64,000 bases of DNA from Norana najaformis (taxonomy: Eukaryota > Annelida > Clitellata > Crassiclitellata > Hormogastridae). Numbering within the stretch: the stretch's first letter is position 1; every line of letters starts with the position of its first letter. The stretch is from the NCBI GenBank assembly GCA_964023275.1, contig OZ029914.1, forward strand, positions 49,678,530 to 49,742,529. Reading direction: 5' to 3'. Positions 61,141 through 64,000 of this stretch are shown here, one piece after another. The notes beneath the pieces were generated by a model. That model was not told the DNA's origin. It saw only the letters and a program-made list of their open reading frames with translations, and ran no database searches. Position numbers and translations under genes: made by a program.

Positions 61141-62300
61141 ATAAGTAGGGTGACTTACATGCATGTAGTCAGTAGTTAAGTAACATAAGAAATTCATTCA
61201 ATCGATATTTTCGCTATTCTTAAATTAATGAATATAGTAAGTATACGAATGAAATCTGATGTTTCTTGTAGATGTAGATACTGCGTTGGTGAGAATTACA
61301 CAATCGCAGATCAAAATCCAAACGTATAACCGACCTCTTGTGAATGTTGTGTTCTTTCATGTTGAACATTTTCGTTACTCTACTTCATTTTTACAGTTTT
61401 TTGCATTTCTCATACTGGATTAAGCAAGGAGCTTTGTTATGTAGTCTGGGGTTTTATATCTAATACGAGTGATAGCCGCCATTTTACACACTCCTAGAGA
61501 ATAGCATTAATCCAATGTTGTTTAATATAATAATGTAGTAGAATTTTTCACGCTCTGCGCTAATAAATGACCGGCAAGTATTGCGATACACTTGATGCGT
61601 GTACAAAATTTTGTCATTCTTTATGGCCTACATATACATGTATGAGAGGGAACAAATACATAGCCCACTAAAGCATGCTATGAGGCATACTATTTCACTG
61701 ACTTGTTTTTGTATGTGCAACTCTTCAAACTTCCTATTACATAAACTTAAAAAGTGTGCGAACATCATTGATTGTCAGTAGAATTTTAATCTGCTATAAA
61801 GTGCTATGCAAAAATTAATCGTTTTCGTAATTTGACATTAAGCAACTCGGGCTTGAAGGTTGTAACTCTTAGCAGCATATTATTATCCTGAAAACTTTTG
61901 TGCGCGATCGTGGTTTTGTGTTATCAGTTCTGGAGCGCCTATTAGAAGTTTCTTTTGAAGATACCTATAAAAAATTGTTATTACAAATACGATTTTAATT
62001 GAAGGAAAGTTAAATATGTGATCAATGGTTTGTTTGTGTTGAGACAAGCTTCTTACATTTAATTACGCATACAATTACACGTACAATGTAATTGCAAAGG
62101 TATGGTTTAAAAAAGATCCTTGCCGTTTAATTCAACAGTTTCGGATGCTTCTGCTACCAATTAGTATTACCAATGGGGCAAATTAGGTTTCACGATGGCA
62201 TGAACAATCTATGCATGAACTGCGGGATGCATACGTTGCTGGCTCCCAGTTTACTCATAGAACATAGAGATAAGCAAACGTACCATTTTTCCACTCCAGG
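61141..62300. other. Gene-free stretch, nothing recognised
   Basis: AT-rich; short open frames only. Confidence 0.4.
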
Positions 62301-62317
62301 ATGAGTGTCTATCTGTA

Positions 62318-62488
62318 TTTTTCTTTTCTTTTTCCTCTCTTTCTTTCTCCCTTTCTCAATTTCTCTGTCTCTCTATCTCTCTCTGTTTGTCATTGTCTCT
62401 TTCTCACTTCTCTCACCTTCTCTGTTACTGTCTATCTGCGTCTCTGTGTAAATCTCACTATCTCTACCTGTTTGTCTCTCTGTCTGTA
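62318..62488. repeat. CT-rich low-complexity tract
   Basis: Imperfect tctctctgtc and ctttctccc. It precedes the candidate exon below and would serve as a long pyrimidine tract. Confidence 0.8.
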
Positions 62489-62521
62489 AAAAGTCGTCCG
62501 TTTATTTGTGATTGAAATCAG

Positions 62522-62680
62522 GATATTGAGAAACAAACTGATATGTCGCCTAATCTATCCCAACGAGAAACATGCTTGGATGATTCTAAAGTTTTATTAG
62601 ATTTATCTGGCAGTACGAAATCAATATCTTCAATCTGTACAGTGTACCCCAATTTTTCAATAGACGACGGATACGGGTGA
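62522..62680 (+). CDS. Candidate extra cytoplasmic tail exon for gene D (weak)
   Basis: After 'gattgaaatcag' a phase-0 frame of 52 codons runs to TGA: DIEKQTDMSPNLSQRE, then LDDSKVLLDLSGSTKS and CTVYPNF. Composition (acidic, Ser/Thr-rich) resembles a receptor tail. It would join a phase-0 donor at 60664 (ttc|gtacca) in the gene D membrane exon, giving RRNRF-DIEKQ. The donor is weak and the open frame is short, so chance remains likely. Confidence 0.25.
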   Translation, partial: DIEKQTDMSPNLSQRETCLDDSKVLLDLSGSTKSISSICTVYPNFSIDDGYG

Positions 62681-62774
62681 AACCTAACGATTAGATGTGT
62701 AGCAAAACTGATTAATCGTTCTTTTGCAGAGATAGCATTGTATTGCCTACATTGATGATATTTTGCGACGGATC

Positions 62775-62862
62775 CTTGATGGCACAGTGGCCCTGGTGCT
62801 AACGCGTCAACCTTTCACCTCTGCAATATGGGTTTAAATCCAGGACCAGCTATTTAAATCAA
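62775..62862 (+). mobile_element. tRNA-derived SINE head (type 3)
   Basis: 'tggcacagtggccctgg' resembles an A box and 'gggtttaaatccagg' a B box, about 35 bases apart. The rest is unrelated to tRNA. Confidence 0.5.
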
Positions 62863-63009
62863 CACATGCTCAATTGCATCAAAGAAATGTAATTTGCCGT
62901 TGATACCATCGTATTTGATGTGAGTGTATGCTTAAATTCACTACACAAATATGCGCCTCTACAAGATATCTATTCCCTTACCTACTAAAACAGACCAGTC
63001 TCTAATTTG

Positions 63010-63312
63010 AGGGAGAATACAGCAGTAAATGTAAATGTGCACGTTTTCTATAGCGACCGTATGGCCTCGATCCTTCTCATTTTTCAATGAATTTGATCGG
63101 GTGAGATCCTTTACCACCGCTGCCCATCTGAATGGGCGCCACGCCATATGGAATATCTATGACCTACTTTAGGTAGCCAAATGGGAGTAAATGTAAACGT
63201 ACACGTTTTTTATAGCGACCATATGGCCTCGACCCTGCTCATTTTTCAATGAATTTTTTGGGTGAGCTCCTTCGACACCGCTACCAGTTTGAATGGGTGC
63301 CACGCCATTTAA
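63010..63312. repeat. Tandem duplication, ~165-bp unit, two copies
   Basis: Both copies contain 'agtaaatgtaaa', 'tatagcgacc', 'tatggcctcga', 'ctcatttttcaatgaatt' and 'gggygccacgccat' in the same order. Confidence 0.88.
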
Positions 63313-64000
63313 GGTCCCCGTACGAACCGTTCTAACCTGCAGTAGTTTCCATTGCAAACAGAACAAGGAGATCTGCGGAGATCCAGATTGTTATAATATG
63401 TGCATTGTGGCAGTTTTATCATGTTACAGCTACGTTTGCAGAAGACATATTGGCCAATTAGTCAATTATTCGTCATTTAATTTTCATCAAAATTAAACTC
63501 TAGCTCGTATAGGTCTAAAACGTAATGTTTATGTCTGATCTACAAAACATAGTTATTAAAAAATATAAACTTTAAATAAATTGCTCTGAGTCTGCTCAAA
63601 CATTCTAAGATTCGTACTGGATATTTTGCGTACCGCTGTAAACCGAGCAGAACAGAGCTGTAGGCTAAGTATAAGTTTGCTCACGATAATACATTATAGG
63701 CCAACCTTTTGAAATGTTCAAAACTTGCGCAGGTACAAAAGGGGTTTCTCATACTGAATTGAACAGCGTATAGGCCTAAAGCAAGAGCATAAGAACGTGC
63801 ATACAATAACACAAAAGGTTCGTATCAACAATATGAACAAGTGTATGCATATTTGCAATGCGGAAGGTACAACTACAGTATAATACTAGACATGAAACTG
63901 AATATGCAGACGAGTTGTTGTGATTTGTGTGCATTTGAATCTATATAAAGGCAGGTGGGGTCGTGACACTTTGCAATAAAAAGCGCTCAAGCGTGCGTCA
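63313..64000. other. Gene-free end of window
   Basis: Nothing coding was recognised. A TATATAAA at 63942 followed by AATAAA at about 63975 could be the core of a promoter or of an LTR that continues beyond the window. Confidence 0.35.

Overview
The window is eukaryotic and looks like nuclear DNA of an invertebrate animal. Genes are split by 0.5-13 kb introns with GT/AG borders, the background is AT-rich, and simple repeats, LINE 3' ends, tRNA-derived SINEs, hAT elements and LTR-retroelement pieces are everywhere. The palindrome TAGGCCTA and close variants recur about twenty times, which I associate with echinoderms and some other marine invertebrates; this is only a weak taxonomic hint. No prokaryotic or CRISPR features are present.

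The gene content is essentially a cluster of immunoglobulin-superfamily membrane receptors that I rebuilt exon by exon: gene A (+, exons from 9211 to at least 13563, with a second transmembrane/tail cassette at 24893-26957), gene B (+, 37541-43335, six exons, 424 aa), gene C (-, 55394-46956, six exons, 457 aa) and gene D (+, 55908-60681, four exons, 580 aa). They share one exon grammar: a hydrophobic leader exon ending in phase 1, a V-set Ig exon (phase 1-1), a second divergent Ig-like exon that begins with a P-x-C motif (phase 1-1), an optional third domain or stalk exon, a transmembrane exon, then tail exons. B carries a textbook ITAM spacing (YxxL-x10-YxxL) in its own tail. C has a third, I-set-like Ig domain and a tail with YSAL, YSFI and YENT. 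D is odd: about 290 tyrosine-motif-bearing residues (including an ITIM-like VDYTKI) lie before the hydrophobic leader, so the signalling region appears to sit at the N-terminus, while the C-terminal tail is only about 10 residues. C and D are head-to-head, 513 bp apart. Together they look like a family of paired activating/inhibitory-type recognition receptors; ligand and role are unknown.

Layout: 1-9.2 kb holds a broken multicopy protein gene, SINE/LINE pieces and large CATA/CAGA arrays. 9.2-27 kb holds gene A with a 2.7-kb 45-bp minisatellite in the stretch between its two membrane cassettes. 27-37 kb is a transposon graveyard with a hAT element nested in a LINE, a hAT MITE, a Ty3/gypsy RT scrap, a long hairpin and a GC-rich patch. 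37.5-43.3 kb is gene B. 43.4-46.9 kb is mostly empty. 47-55.4 kb is gene C, whose last intron contains a 10-N assembly gap and an LTR retrotransposon end. 55.9-60.7 kb is gene D. The rest is repeats, with one possible extra tail exon at 62522-62680.

All gene models come from reading splice phases and motifs by eye; no transcript or database evidence was available.
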